From CAVWGP01 sp963754645 (GTDB taxonomy: Bacteria; Pseudomonadota; Alphaproteobacteria; Bin65): a DNA stretch of 64,000 nt. The translations under genes were made by a program, and so were the position numbers. The stretch covers positions 186,001 through 250,000 of the forward strand of contig CAVWGP010000004.1 in the NCBI GenBank assembly GCA_963754645.1. Direction: 5' to 3'. The notes below the pieces were generated by a model. That model was not told where the DNA came from and ran no database searches. It worked only from the letters and a program-made list of their open reading frames with translations. Of the stretch, positions 18,706-28,505 are shown in pieces; positions within the stretch are counted from its first letter, which is position 1, and each line of letters opens with the position of its first letter.

Positions 18706-19991
18706 CGGTCGTTCTCGACCGCCATGAGCGCCAGAATGGCGGCGACGATCGGCAGGTTCTTGAGCAGCGGCCCCAGCGGCTCGAGCCACAGGCCGGGGGC
18801 GAGCAGAGTCAGCACCACCGTGTAACCGCCTACAAATACAAGTTGCAGCCAGCCGACGAGCTGCGGGCTGATCCGCAGCACGACGGCGGCGCCGATGGCG
18901 AGATCGGCGAGCGAAGTGAGCCAGGCGAAGATCGCGGCGGCGCCGGCGCCGATGCCGAGCGGCGTCACGATGGCCGAATAGCTTGAGAACGGCGCCAACA
19001 GCCCGACAATGCCGGAGACAAACCACAACAGCGCCAAACTCGCGCGCAGCACCGGCCGCAGCAGATAGAGCCGCGCGTGCCAGCGGTCCTGCACGTGCGA
19101 CGGGCGCAGCATCATCCATTCGGCCATGGCACGCGGCCGGAAGCCGATCTGGCCGATGAAGACTTCGGGCGACGAGACATTGCCGTAGTCGATCTGGCGC
19201 AAGGTCGTCGTGTTGAGCGGGCCCGAACCGGTGAGATCGCCCCAGCGGGCGCCGAGATCGACCAGCCAGCGCGGCATGGACAGTGCCGGCACCGGGCGGA
19301 AGCCGAGCCAGGCGCGCAGCCGCAGCACGACTTGTTTGAGCGACAGCGTTTCCGGGCCGACGGCGTCGAGCGACAGGCGGCGGAGCTGCGGATTGGCGGC
19401 GATCTCGACCACGGCGCGCGCCAAATCCTCGACATGGATCGGCTGGAACTGCTGATCGCCCTTGCCGGGCAGCGGGATGAAGCCGGGAAACGCCGCGAGG
19501 CCGCGCAGCATCGAAGTTCCGCCATAGGAGCCCTCGGCGTAAACCAGCGACGGGCGCAGCACGACCCAGTCGATATCGAGCGTGCGCAGGTAATTGTCGG
19601 CGGCGAGCTTGGTCTTGGCGTAGTCGGTGCCCGCGGCGGTGTCGGCACTGACGGCGGAAATCTGGATGACTAGCTTGACTCCCGCGCCCTTGCAGGCATC
19701 GAACAGCGCCTTGGGCCCGGTCGTGTGCACCGCCTCGATCGATTGGCGCCGCGTGCCCTGCAGCACGCCGGCGCAATTGACCACGGCGTCGATCTTGTCG
19801 AGCCGCGGCAGCCAATAGATCGTATCGAGGTCGCGGTTGAAATCGATCTCGACCGCCGGCACGCCCGGCAGGCGCCGCGCCGCGTCCGCCGTGTCGCGCA
19901 CCGCGGCCACGACGCCGTGCCCCGCCGCGCGCAGCGCCGCCACGAGATGGCCGCCGATAAAGCCGTTGGCGCCGGTGACCAGGATGCGCAT
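18702..19991 (-). CDS. NAD(P)-binding SDR fused to DoxX-like membrane domain
   Basis: A 429-residue two-domain protein. Residues 1-290 form an extended short-chain dehydrogenase-like Rossmann domain (MRILVTGANGFIGGHL, then the DYAKTKLAADNYLR region and VLRPSLVYAEGSYGG). The YxxxK catalytic pair is present as YAKTK, and VVNCAGV matches the NAG motif. Residues 300-429 are four hydrophobic helices of the DoxX-like type. This fusion places a nucleotide-binding reductase or sensor on the inner membrane. It overlaps the DUF2269 gene and lies 8 bp after the ABC permease gene. The substrate is unknown. Confidence 0.86.
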   Translation of the reverse strand: MRILVTGANGFIGGHLVAALRAAGHGVVAAVRDTADAARRLPGVPAVEIDFNRDLDTIYWLPRLDKIDAVVNCAGVLQGTRRQSIEAVHTTGPKALFDACKGAGVKLVIQISAVSADTAAGTDYAKTKLAADNYLRTLDIDWVVLRPSLVYAEGSYGGTSMLRGLAAFPGFIPLPGKGDQQFQPIHVEDLARAVVEIAANPQLRRLSLDAVGPETLSLKQVVLRLRAWLGFRPVPALSMPRWLVDLGARWGDLTGSGPLNTTTLRQIDYGNVSSPEVFIGQIGFRPRAMAEWMMLRPSHVQDRWHARLYLLRPVLRASLALLWFVSGIVGLLAPFSSYSAIVTPLGIGAGAAAIFAWLTSLADLAIGAAVVLRISPQLVGWLQLVFVGGYTVVLTLLAPGLWLEPLGPLLKNLPIVAAILALMAVENDR

Positions 19992-19999
19992 GGGTTCGC

Positions 20000-21361
20000 C
20001 TAAGCCGCGATGCGCAAGCGGCGCCAGCGGTGAACGACGATGCCGGCGACGAAGATGGCCTGAACGAGCGCGGGCACGACCGCGAACCAGAAGCCGCCGC
20101 CGCCGACCGGAACGACGAAACTGAGGAATTGCCACGGCAACAGCATTGAAACGGTCAGAACCAGCGGCCCGTAAAGGCCGATCCAGCACAGCAGGCCGAA
20201 TATCTCGGCGCGCCGCGCGTCTTGGCGCAGCGCGAAAATCAGCACGATGCCCAGATCGCGGATCGCGAAAAGCGCCAGGGCGATCAATACGTGCGACGGC
20301 GTTGCACCGACCAGCGACACATAGCGCGGGTTCGCGACGGCATAACCGCTCGAAATCGCCACCAACTCGGCGCCGACCGTGAGCAAGAAAACCAGAAGCG
20401 TCAGCAGCCAAAGCGGCGACAGCGCAAACCAGGCGTTCAGCGAAAAGCGCCCGCCGATCCCGAGCGCGCGGCGGAACTGAACGATATCCTTCGGCTCGAT
20501 CAGGACGGTGCAATAGGTCAGCATGGCGAAGGCGGCGCAGATGGCGAAGCCTTTCGCCGCCGGCGCGTTCGGGATATTGACGACGCCGCCGACGAGCGCG
20601 GCCAACGCCGCCAGGATGGTCAGCCACATCCAGGGCCGCGTCTCGATTTGCAGCGCGAGCCGCGTTTGCCAATAAATCCCGCCGATCATGATCGCGGCAA
20701 AGGCGCAAACCGCCGCCGCCTTGAGCTCGTGCCCGGCGATTGCGGCGCCGTAAAATCTCGGCACGCCGTCGTCGATCCTTGAAATGAGTTCGGCGTATTC
20801 GGCGGCGGAACGGATAAGGATCGTGAACCCGAGCGCGGCGATGAACAGCAAGGTGGAATTGCCGGGCTTGGCGCCGGCGCGCGCCGAAGACCGGACCAGG
20901 CTCGCGAACATGGCGGTCGACTGGCACAGCAGGCCGGTGCCGATCATGGCCGCCGCTTCGATCAGCGAGTTGCGGCTGGCCTCCTGCGTCGCGACATAGA
21001 CGGCGACGCAGCCGAGGCCGTAGCACCAGCCGAGCGACGTGACGCCGAAGAGCTTGCCCCAACTTAACATCCAGGGGCTCAGCGCCGACATGCGCTGCGC
21101 ATCCCAGGTGCGGTCGCGCGCTTCGGCCACGATGGCGGCGGCGGCCTGCCAGCCGCCCCAAAAAACGACCAGGAGATAGAAGGCGTAGCGCGCCGCCTGC
21201 GCGAGGGCGTCGAGCGCGCCGAGCCGCCAATTGCGCGAGGCATAGTCCGCGGCGGCGGCGGCGCCCAGCGCCAGCAGCAGCAGCGCGCCGAGCAGCACGA
21301 CGCGCAGCGGCGTCATTTCGAGCCACAGGTTGCGGCGGAATTCCGGGTTGAGCGCAATCAT
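20000..21361 (-). CDS. ABC transporter permease, ABC-2 like
   Basis: A 453-residue polytopic membrane protein with about ten hydrophobic segments. It is encoded directly after an ABC ATPase, overlapping it by four bases (ATGA), and must be its membrane partner. The N-terminus has the cytoplasmic stretch NPEFRRNLWLEMTPLR before the first helix, common in ABC-2 exporters of the gliding/Nos type. There is no periplasmic binding protein nearby, so export or membrane remodelling is more likely than uptake. Confidence 0.85.
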   Translation of the reverse strand: MIALNPEFRRNLWLEMTPLRVVLLGALLLLALGAAAAADYASRNWRLGALDALAQAARYAFYLLVVFWGGWQAAAAIVAEARDRTWDAQRMSALSPWMLSWGKLFGVTSLGWCYGLGCVAVYVATQEASRNSLIEAAAMIGTGLLCQSTAMFASLVRSSARAGAKPGNSTLLFIAALGFTILIRSAAEYAELISRIDDGVPRFYGAAIAGHELKAAAVCAFAAIMIGGIYWQTRLALQIETRPWMWLTILAALAALVGGVVNIPNAPAAKGFAICAAFAMLTYCTVLIEPKDIVQFRRALGIGGRFSLNAWFALSPLWLLTLLVFLLTVGAELVAISSGYAVANPRYVSLVGATPSHVLIALALFAIRDLGIVLIFALRQDARRAEIFGLLCWIGLYGPLVLTVSMLLPWQFLSFVVPVGGGGFWFAVVPALVQAIFVAGIVVHRWRRLRIAA

Positions 21362-22329
21362 GGCAGCGATCCCTCCGCCGATTTCGGCGGCTCGGGCGCC
21401 ACGCTGGTGAAATAGATATCCTGCACCCGGCTCTTGTCCTCGGCATAGCCGACGACATCGAGGCCGGCGCCGACCAGGTGGCGGAGAAAGGCGGCGCGCG
21501 TTTTCGCGTCCTCGGGCAGGAACACCGTGGCGCTGCGGCCGTGCACCGTCGCCTGCTTGATGCCGGCGAAGCCGCGAATCGCGCCGTCGAACCGCTCGTC
21601 GGCGGCGGCGAGTTCGACGCGTAGGCAGGCGTGGCCGTCGAGACCGGCTTCGGCGCCGCGCTGGGCTTCGGCCAGCGGCTGATGCCGCAGCACGCGGCCG
21701 TCGCGAATGATCAGAACGTGCGTCGAATAATCCTGCAGCTCGCTGAGGATGTGCGACGAGACGACGAGCGTGAGGCCCTCATCGGCGAGATGCGTCAGCA
21801 ACGACGAGAGTTTCCAGCGCGCCTCGGGATCGAGGCCCGAGGCCGGCTCGTCGAGCAGCAGCACCTTGGGAAAATGGACGATGGCTTGCGCCACACCCAG
21901 GCGTTGGCGCTGGCCGCGCGACAACGTCCCGGCGCGCTGTTTCCAGATCGGCGCCAGCTCCATGCGCTCGGTCGCCCACTCGATCGCGCGCGGCTGGTCG
22001 GCCGGCGCCATGCCGTGGATCGCGGCGTGATAGGTCAGGCATTGCTCAACGGTGAGATTGTCGTAGAGCCCGAAATTGTCGGCGAGATAGCCGAGCCGCG
22101 CGTGGCATTCGCGCGGCTTGCCGGCGGCGGCGAGTTCGTCGATCCAGACGGCGCCGGAATAGGGCTGTTCCAGCACCGCGAGACAGCGCAGCAAGGTCGA
22201 TTTGCCGGCGCCGTTGGGGCCGACAAGGGCGGTGATCGAGCCCTTGTCGATCTCGAACGAGATCGAATGCAGCGCGCGCTTGCCGGGATAATCGTAGTTC
22301 AGCTTCTCGCAGCGGATCATCGCGGACAC
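21358..22329 (-). CDS. ABC transporter ATP-binding protein
   Basis: A 323-residue ABC ATPase. The Walker A is GPNGAGKST (about 37), the Q-loop region is YLADNFGLYDNLTVEQ, the signature is LSRGQRQRLG (about 140) and the Walker B is VLLLDEPASGLD (about 160), followed by the H-loop histidine in SSHILSE. A C-terminal extension of roughly 90 residues resembles the accessory domain of CcmA/drug-export ATPases. It is transcribed just before its permease and only 3 bp after the aldehyde dehydrogenase gene. Intact and likely active. Confidence 0.93.
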   Translation of the reverse strand: MSAMIRCEKLNYDYPGKRALHSISFEIDKGSITALVGPNGAGKSTLLRCLAVLEQPYSGAVWIDELAAAGKPRECHARLGYLADNFGLYDNLTVEQCLTYHAAIHGMAPADQPRAIEWATERMELAPIWKQRAGTLSRGQRQRLGVAQAIVHFPKVLLLDEPASGLDPEARWKLSSLLTHLADEGLTLVVSSHILSELQDYSTHVLIIRDGRVLRHQPLAEAQRGAEAGLDGHACLRVELAAADERFDGAIRGFAGIKQATVHGRSATVFLPEDAKTRAAFLRHLVGAGLDVVGYAEDKSRVQDIYFTSVAPEPPKSAEGSLP

Positions 22330-22332
22330 GCC

Positions 22333-23786
22333 TCACAAGCCGCCGAGCGCCAGGTATTTGATTTCGAGATAGTCCTCGATGCCGTATTTCGAGCCCTCGC
22401 GGCCGATGCCCGATTCCTTCATGCCGCCGAACGGCGCCACTTCGGTCGAGATCATGCCGGTGTTGATGCCGACAATGCCGTATTCGAGCGCCTCGGCGAC
22501 GCGCCAGATGCGCCTGCATGTCGCGGCTGTAGAAATAGGCGGCGAGGCCGAATTCGGTGTCGTTGGCGATGCGGATCGCGTCGTCGTCGCTCGCGAAGCG
22601 GAACAGCGGCGCCACCGGGCCGAAGGTTTCCTCGCGCGCGCATTTCATCTCGGGCGTCGCGCCGGCGAGCACGGTCGGCTCGAAGAACGTGCCGCCCAGC
22701 TCATGGCGCTTGCCGCCGAGCACGATGCGCGCGCCCTTGGCCACGGCGTCGGCGACATGGTCCTCCACTTTGTCGAGCGCGGCCTTGTCGATCAGCGGGC
22801 CCTGCGCCACGCCGGCGGTGAATCCGTCGCCGACCTTGAGCGCGCTGACCGCTTGCGACAGGCGCGCGGCGAATTCATCGTAAACCGCGTCTTGCACGAG
22901 AAAGCGATTGGCGCAGACGCAGGTTTGCCCGGTGTTGCGGTATTTCGAGGCGATGGCGCCATCGACCGCGGCGTCGAGATCGGCGTCGTCGAACACGATG
23001 AAGGGCGCGTTGCCGCCCAATTCGAGCGAGATTTTTTTCACCGTGCCGGCGCATTGCCGCATCAGGAGCTTGCCGATCTCGGTCGAGCCGGTGAAGGACA
23101 GCTTGCGCACGATGGGATTCGAGGTGAGTTCGCCGCCGATCGCGGCAGCAGCGCCGGTGACGACGTTGAACACGCCGCCGGGCAGGCCCGCGCGCTCGGC
23201 GAGCGCGGCGATGGCGAGCGCCGAGAGCGGCGTCTGCTTGGCCGGCTTGACGACGACGGTGCAGCCGGCGGCCAGCGCCGGCGCGATCTTGCGCGTGATC
23301 ATCGCGATCGGGAAATTCCACGGCGTGATCGCGGCGCAGACGCCAACAGGCTCCTTCAGCGCGAACAGGCGCTTGTCGCCCCAGGTGCTCGGGATCGCGT
23401 CGCCATAGACGCGCTTGGCCTCCTCGGCGAACCATTCGACGAACGACGCGCCATAGGCGACCTCGCCCTTGGCCTCGGCCAGCGGCTTGCCCTGTTCGCT
23501 CACCATGATCGCCGCGAGATCGTCGGTGTTGGCCAGGATCGCGTTGAACCAGGTGCGCAGGATCGCGCCGCGCTCCTTGCCGGTCTTGGCGCGCCAGGCG
23601 GGCAGGGCCGCGCTCGCCGCCGCGATGGCGCGCCGGGTCTCGGCCGCGCCGAGATCGGGCACGGTCGCGATCGTGTCGCCATTCGCCGGGTTGTTCACGG
23701 CGAAGCTCTTGCCGCCATCGGCGGCGATCCAGGCGCCGGCGACGAAGGCCTGGGATCTTGAGCAGGGCGGGGTCTTTCAGGTTCAT
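22333..23786 (-). CDS. gabD: Succinate-semialdehyde dehydrogenase family, two frameshifts
   Basis: An NAD(P)-dependent aldehyde dehydrogenase that oxidises succinate semialdehyde in GABA and polyamine breakdown. The substrate-class residues fit GabD: catalytic Cys in NTGQTCVCANR, general-base Glu in SLELGGNAPF, cofactor loop FTGSTEIGKLL and AAITPWNFPIAM. An extra base near 23756 separates the first ten residues (MNLKDPALLK) from AFVAGAWIAADGG. Another near 22514 separates YFYSRDMQ from RIWRVAEALEYGIVGI, so the C-terminus GIEDYLEIKYLALGGL is in a third frame. Both are insertions, and the repaired enzyme is about 484 residues. GabD activity would fit the amine theme of the 6-12 kb cluster. Confidence 0.85.
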
Positions 23787-23891
23787 GGCAAGTCCTATCG
23801 CTGGATCGGCGGGTTCGGTCGCGCGAACTATGCGTGACAATCGGCCGGGGCGGAAGACCGAGGGTCGCGGCAGGTTTCGCACCCCGATGCT

Positions 23892-23933
23892 CGAAGGCCG
23901 CCAAGTTTCGGGCTTGGGAGTTGGCGGTCTTCG
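23892..23933. repeat. REP-like hairpin, copy A
   Basis: A 42-bp imperfect palindrome beginning cgaaggccgccaagtttc and ending ttggcggtcttcg, able to form a stem of about 12 bp. Copy B lies 133 bp downstream in the same orientation with the same length. Paired short hairpins in an intergenic region are typical of REP elements. Confidence 0.8.
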
Positions 23934-24024
23934 GGAAGGCCGCGGCTGGCGCAAGCGATAGCGGTTCTTGCGCGCGGAATGTCCGGATATGGGGCTGTGC
24001 ACGAAGCAGCCCGCCTATTTCCAT

Positions 24025-24066
24025 CGAAGGCCGCCAAGTTTCCGGCGTGGGGTTTGGCGGCCTTCG
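24025..24066. repeat. REP-like hairpin, copy B
   Basis: Second 42-bp copy: cgaaggccgccaagtttc at the left and tttggcggccttcg at the right. The stem is better matched than in copy A (ggccgccaa against ttggcggcc). The 18-base left arm is identical in the two copies, while the loop differs. Confidence 0.8.
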
Positions 24067-24156
24067 GCGCCGACCGACCTTGATCGCCCCGGGGGCTCCC
24101 ACCAGCTTGGCGATTGAGCTAAGAACGAGCGCAGGCCGGCGGCGGGGAGCTAGGCA

Positions 24157-25231
24157 TTGAACGAAAAAACCAATCCGGGTGAGAGCAAGCCGGTGTTTCG
24201 CGCCGGCATCGACGACGCCGTCATCGTGCCGCTGGCCGCGCTCGGCGTCGCGATCAAGACGCTGCTGCGCTGGGCGTGGCAACTGCTGGTTCATGTGGTC
24301 GATTTCCTGTTTCCGCTGTTCCTGCAGGTGGCGCGGTTTTTGCTGTTCACCTTCCGCATCCTGGGCGACGGCGTTTCGGCGCTGCTGCGGTTCGTCATCA
24401 AATTCCTGCCGCTGCCGTCGGCGCGGCGGATGGCATGGCGCATGGCGGTGGCGCGCGGCTGGTCGTGGCTCCGGCGCAAGGCAAGCTTCAAGGCGTTCGA
24501 AGAGTGGATGCATCACTTGTTCGAGGACGGCATGGCCTGGGTGTTCCGGACCTGCCGCAAGCTCTCGCCGGGCGGCGCCTTGCTGGTCATCCTGGCGGCG
24601 CTGGTCTGGATGCCGGTGTCGTTCCTGGCCGCGACCGGCGTGCATGCCTGGCTCATCGCCGAGGCCGCGTCGCTGCCGGCCTGGATGCAGCTCTTCCACG
24701 CGGTGGCGACCATCCTGGCCAAGAGCAAGCTCCTGATGCTGCCGGCCTATCCGGCGGCCTGGCCGCAGGCGAAAAAACATGCGGTGGTGCGCGCCGCGCA
24801 CTGTGGCCTGGCGCTTCGTCGCCAGCCTCGCCGTGGTGCGCAAGGCGATCGGGCGCTTCGGCCAGATCGAGGAAGCCGCGGCGCGCGGCGCGACGCGCGC
24901 GGCCACGGCGCTCGGTCTCATTCGTTTCTGGCGGGGCTTAAGCGCCGCTATCGACGGCGGCGCCGCGCGCACCGGCGCCGCGATCCGCGGCATGCTGCGG
25001 CCCGTGGCGGCGCGGCTCTCGAAAGTCCCGGTCCTCGGCTCGGTGCTGCGCACCTATGCCGCGCATTACGACCGCGCCGGCCAAGCGCCGCGCCAGCGCC
25101 TGAGCCAAAAAGTCCGCGCCTTCCTCGACCGCTGGGAGATGAAATTCATGCCCGCCTACTACGAGGCGAAGGAGAAGGAGAAGGCGGCGGCTGAGCGCGG
25201 CGCTGCGGACGAACGCGCCGCATCGAGCTGA
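24157..25231 (+). CDS. Uncharacterised membrane protein, one frameshift
   Basis: I do not recognise this family. The N-terminal half has a hydrophobic hairpin at residues 20-75 and another at 145-175; the C-terminal half is amphipathic and basic, ending in a highly charged tail (KEKEKAAAERGAADERA). The start is TTG 24157 with ggggag upstream; no better ATG exists in frame. One extra base near 24800 shifts the frame after AVVRA, and the second part resumes with WRFVASLAVVRKAIG and ends at 25231. Repaired length is about 357 residues. No neighbouring gene gives a functional clue. Confidence 0.65.
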
Positions 25232-25352
25232 GGCCATCGACCGTGACCCGCGGATGGCGGCGCCTTGGCGACCGCACGCATCGATTGCGTTTTGGATCAA
25301 ATCTTTTCACTCGGCCTAAGATACAATATAAAGGTGCGACGGTCGCTGCTTT

Positions 25353-26359
25353 GTGCTAAGCTTTTATCGTTGCATTTTTTCTTTATCTGCCAACGGAAAA
25401 ACAATCCGATATTCCCAAAATTACAGCCAAAAGATACGCCCAGGAATTGTTGCCTTCGTTCAATGCATTGTTCCCATGAAAGGCCCAGAAGATGCTCCCC
25501 CAGCCTTTCCTCCAATTATTGGAACAGGATTCGTCGTTGGGGAGGACGGCATTATCGCGACAAATGCACACGTAGTCAGAGCGTTTTCAAAGGCAAGCAC
25601 GCCAAAGACTGGCCGAAAGATCAATGGCCGATATACGCTATGCTTTTCCACATGACGGCCGATGGATTGATCGAGATACCTCTTGAAATTCTTGGCTGTG
25701 CCAAGATCGCGGATTTTGTTGTCGGAAAATTTTACTATGGACCAAAAAACGGCCCCGACCTTGCCTTCGTCCATGTTAAAGCGCGCGGACTGCCGACAAT
25801 ACAACTCGACTACCGAACTCAAGTCGAGGAGGGTATGGGCATCTACGCTGGCTTCCGATGGGTACGGACGCTCTAACGGCTCCAGGATGGCTTCATCAAG
25901 TCACGCCCACACTACAAGCTGGAATAGTGAGCGCTGTGCTGCCATTCGCTTGCAGTACCCCTCATTCTTTTGCAATAAATGTTATGACACAAGGTGGCGC
26001 CAGTGGTTCACCTGTGTTTACTTTCAGAGACAGGCGATGTGATTGGCGTGCTCTATGCTGGATTGGACGAGATTGATGTCGCACTAGATAAAAAGACATA
26101 CTATCGTGTGCCGACTGCAATCAGCTATGTCGTGCCATCTCACTACATTCAAAAGGGATTGGAAGCATGCGCGCATGAACCTAATATTCGAGCTCCGGAT
26201 GACGCGATGACAATTCCAGAGATGTTAGCAAAGAAAAAACTTTCAAATGCATTTGAGCAAGACAACTATTGGATCGTGAAGGAACAAGGTCCCGATCCGC
26301 GAGTTGCTGAGAAGGTCAAATTCGAGCGGGTTTTGGATTCACGGAAGGACAAGAATTGA
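25353..26359 (+). pseudogene. Trypsin-like (HtrA-type) serine protease, broken frames
   Basis: A chymotrypsin-fold protease or protease-like sensor spread over four segments in different frames. The catalytic triad is legible: His in IIATNAHVV (codon 25569-25571), Asp in GPDLAFVHV (25757-25759) and Ser in GGASGSPVF (26002-26004). Frame changes fall near 25590 (a base missing), 25855 (one C missing from a run) and 26030 (one A extra). The C-terminus YRVPTAISYVVPSHYIQ to DSRKDKN is intact and ends at 26359. The region is markedly AT-richer than its surroundings and uses different codons, so it was probably acquired. The start is unclear; GTG 25353 is the earliest usable codon. Sequence errors could account for some of the breaks. 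Confidence 0.72.
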
Positions 26360-26586
26360 TTGCTGCTCGGTCCGCGACCTCGAGTTAGATAACAGAAAAC
26401 TCAAGGTACTTGCGTATTCGGGGTCAGTATTCGGCGTCTGAGTGGAAATTCTGTGCGCATTTCGTTTTTTGCGTGCCGAACGCAGATCTGGCGCGAACTC
26501 GCGAAATCTAAGCGACCGAGTTTGCGAGCGTGAACAAGCGCACCGAAACCGCCTGCTCACTCCGGCCCCGGCAGCAGCCGATCGGG
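26360..26586. other. Intergenic, no gene seen; YdcF-tail-like scrap at its end
   Basis: No convincing coding sequence. The AT-richer composition of the protease region fades out by about 26500. At 26558-26579 the bases cactccggccccggcagcagcc closely match the last codons of the YdcF-type gene at 29618 (complement of RLLPGxE-stop), directly before the repeat that starts at 26587. Confidence 0.5.
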
Positions 26587-26702
26587 AAAAGGGGACGCAA
26601 CCCTCTATTGTCTTCGGCGACCGGCCTGCGGGCGACTGCGGCGTGCCCCTTGCGCGCTAGACGGGACGGCGGCAACCGGAAACAAAGGTTTGCGTCCCCT
26701 TC
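26587..26702. repeat. Inverted-repeat-bounded element, copy 1
   Basis: A 116-bp block starting aaaaggggacgcaacc and ending ggtttgcgtcccctt, so its ends form an inverted repeat of about 15 bp. The interior (cgaccggc, gggcgactgcggcgtgcc, ccttgcgcgctagacgg, cggcggcaaccggaa) is nearly identical to 29277-29397. It has no coding capacity and looks like a MITE- or REP-type sequence. Confidence 0.82.
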
Positions 26703-26713
26703 TAGCCTCGCGC

Positions 26714-26868
26714 TCACCCCGTCCCGGGCAGCAGGCGCGCAGTCCGGCCCGAGAGATAGTCGTGCCCGAGGCTCAGCCATTCGCGCAGCGAGACGTTGAG
26801 GAGGTTCAAGCCGCGGCCGAGATTCCGGCCGAAGGCTTCGTCGCCCTCGCCGGCGCGGCGGACGCGCC
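26714..26868 (-). pseudogene. Truncated C-terminal copy of the YdcF-type gene
   Basis: On the minus strand this stretch encodes a tail reading FGRNLGRGLNLLN, then REWLSLGHDYLSG and RLLPGTG-stop. It aligns closely with the C-terminus of the DUF218/YdcF-type protein encoded at 29618-30411 (FGLNLGRGLTLLN, REWLSLAHYYVTG, RLLPGAE). Only about the last 45-50 codons are present; upstream it runs directly into the 3' end of the ABC binding-protein gene. It is a broken duplicate, about 2.9 kb from the full-length gene. Confidence 0.75.
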
Positions 26869-26876
26869 GGCACGGC

Positions 26877-28496
26877 TCACGCCAGCGATATATTCCACAG
26901 CACGGGGATCGGCATCTCGATGATGCCTTGCACGTTGGCGCGGTGGGCGATCGGCGTGTAGATCTGGCCGAGCGGGATGAACGGGACGAATTCGACCGCG
27001 CGCTGCTGGATCTGCTCGGCGACGGCGCGCCGTGTCGCCGCGTCGGGCGCCTGCATCCAATTGGCGCGCAGGGTCTCGATGCGCTCGTCGCAGGCCCAGC
27101 CGAACCAGCCCTGGGGCACGCCCGAGGCGTCGCGCCCGCACGGGCTCGCGAGCGGGAAGCTGGTGAGCGGGTTGTTGAGCTCGACGCCGAGCGAGCGCGT
27201 GTGGAAGATGTTCCAGCCGCCTTGCGCGGGGGCCTCGCGCCGCGCGCGCCGCGCGAAAGCCGTCGCGAGATCGCTCGATTGCACGTCGACCGTGCAGCCG
27301 ATCGCGCGCAGGTTCTGCACCGTCACCAGCGTGATGGCGCCGAGCATGGCGTTGTCGCTGGGATGGAGCACGACGATGGGCTCGCCGCGATAGCCGGCTT
27401 CCTGCATGAGCTGGCGCGCGCGCTCGCGGTTGGCGCGGCGATAGGTCTCGGTGCCGGCTTCGCTGCCCATCGGCGAGCCGCACACCATATAGGCGTGGCA
27501 CGCTTTCCAATTGGCGGCGTCGCCGGCGGCAACGCGCAGATAGTCCGGCTGCTCGACCAGCGCCATCAGCGCCTGGCGCGCGCGCACGTCGCTGAACGGC
27601 GGATGGAGATGGTTGGGGCGGATATAGGCCATCCAGCCCTGCGGATCGATGTTGCGCACCATGACATCGCGCGCCGAGCGCAGTGCTGCCAACGCATCGA
27701 GCGGCGGCGTGTTGACGATGTCGACCTCGCCCGCGATCAGCGCGTTCACTTGCGTCACCGGGTCGGCCATGATCTGCCATTCGACGCGCTCGACGCGCGC
27801 GACCTTGGCGCCGGCGAAGCCGTCGGCCGGCTCGCCGCGCGGCTGGTAGTCGGCGAAACGCGTGTAGACGATCTTGGCGCCGGGCTGGGATTCGCGCGGC
27901 TGGTGGACATAGGGGCCGGAGCCGACCGAGACCGCGAGCGCGGTGTTGGGGTCGGTCTTCGCGTCGCTCTCGCGCATGATGAGGCACGGGCTGGCCGAGA
28001 CCTTGGCGAGCGAATCGAGCACGAGCGCGTAAGGCTGCTTGAGCCGCATGCGGAAACTGCGGTCGTCGAGCGCGTCGAAATCCTCGACCGCGGCCATCAT
28101 CCGCCGCCCCATCACGTCGCGCGCGCCCCAGCGGCGGATCGACGCGATGCAGTCGGCGGCGCGCACCGGCTGGCCGTCATGGAATTTGAGGCCCGCGCGC
28201 AACCGGAAGTTGTGAGCCTTTCGGTCGGCCGAAACTTCGTGCTGCTCGACCATCTGCGGCCGCGGCGTGAGCTTGTGGTCCATGGCGAACAGCGTGTCGT
28301 AGACCATGTAGCCGTGCTGGAGCGTGCTCAAGCCGGTGTTGACGATCGGATCGAGCACGCGCACGTCGAATTCGGGGACGAAGCGCAAGGTCCGGGCGCG
28401 CGCCTGCGCGAAGGCGCGTCGGGCTGGCCCGACGATGGCGGGTGTAGCGAGCGCGGCGGCGCCCGCGAGAACGGAACGGCGGCGGATCGTGGTCAT
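26877..28496 (-). CDS. ABC transporter substrate-binding protein, family 5
   Basis: A 539-residue periplasmic binding protein of the peptide/nickel (SBP family 5) class. It begins with a twin-arginine-like signal (TIRRRSVLAGAAALATPAI) ending near AFAQAR, so it may be exported folded by Tat. The family signature region is present as KLTPRPQMVEQHEVSADRK, followed by FHDGQPVRAADCIASIRRW. No permease or ATPase genes are adjacent, so it is an orphan receptor here. It is transcribed after the HD-domain gene, 9 bp apart, so the two probably form an operon. Confidence 0.92.
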   Translation of the reverse strand: MTTIRRRSVLAGAAALATPAIVGPARRAFAQARARTLRFVPEFDVRVLDPIVNTGLSTLQHGYMVYDTLFAMDHKLTPRPQMVEQHEVSADRKAHNFRLRAGLKFHDGQPVRAADCIASIRRWGARDVMGRRMMAAVEDFDALDDRSFRMRLKQPYALVLDSLAKVSASPCLIMRESDAKTDPNTALAVSVGSGPYVHQPRESQPGAKIVYTRFADYQPRGEPADGFAGAKVARVERVEWQIMADPVTQVNALIAGEVDIVNTPPLDALAALRSARDVMVRNIDPQGWMAYIRPNHLHPPFSDVRARQALMALVEQPDYLRVAAGDAANWKACHAYMVCGSPMGSEAGTETYRRANRERARQLMQEAGYRGEPIVVLHPSDNAMLGAITLVTVQNLRAIGCTVDVQSSDLATAFARRARREAPAQGGWNIFHTRSLGVELNNPLTSFPLASPCGRDASGVPQGWFGWACDERIETLRANWMQAPDAATRRAVAEQIQQRAVEFVPFIPLGQIYTPIAHRANVQGIIEMPIPVLWNISLA

Positions 28497-28505
28497 GGCT
28501 TCCCC

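Larger units (their letters stand above)
23787..24156. other. Intergenic region with two REP-like hairpins
   Basis: 370 bp between divergently transcribed gabD and a membrane-protein gene. Apart from the two 42-bp hairpin repeats listed separately I see no open reading frame with coding character. The promoters of both genes should lie here, but no clear -35/-10 pair stands out. Confidence 0.6.
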
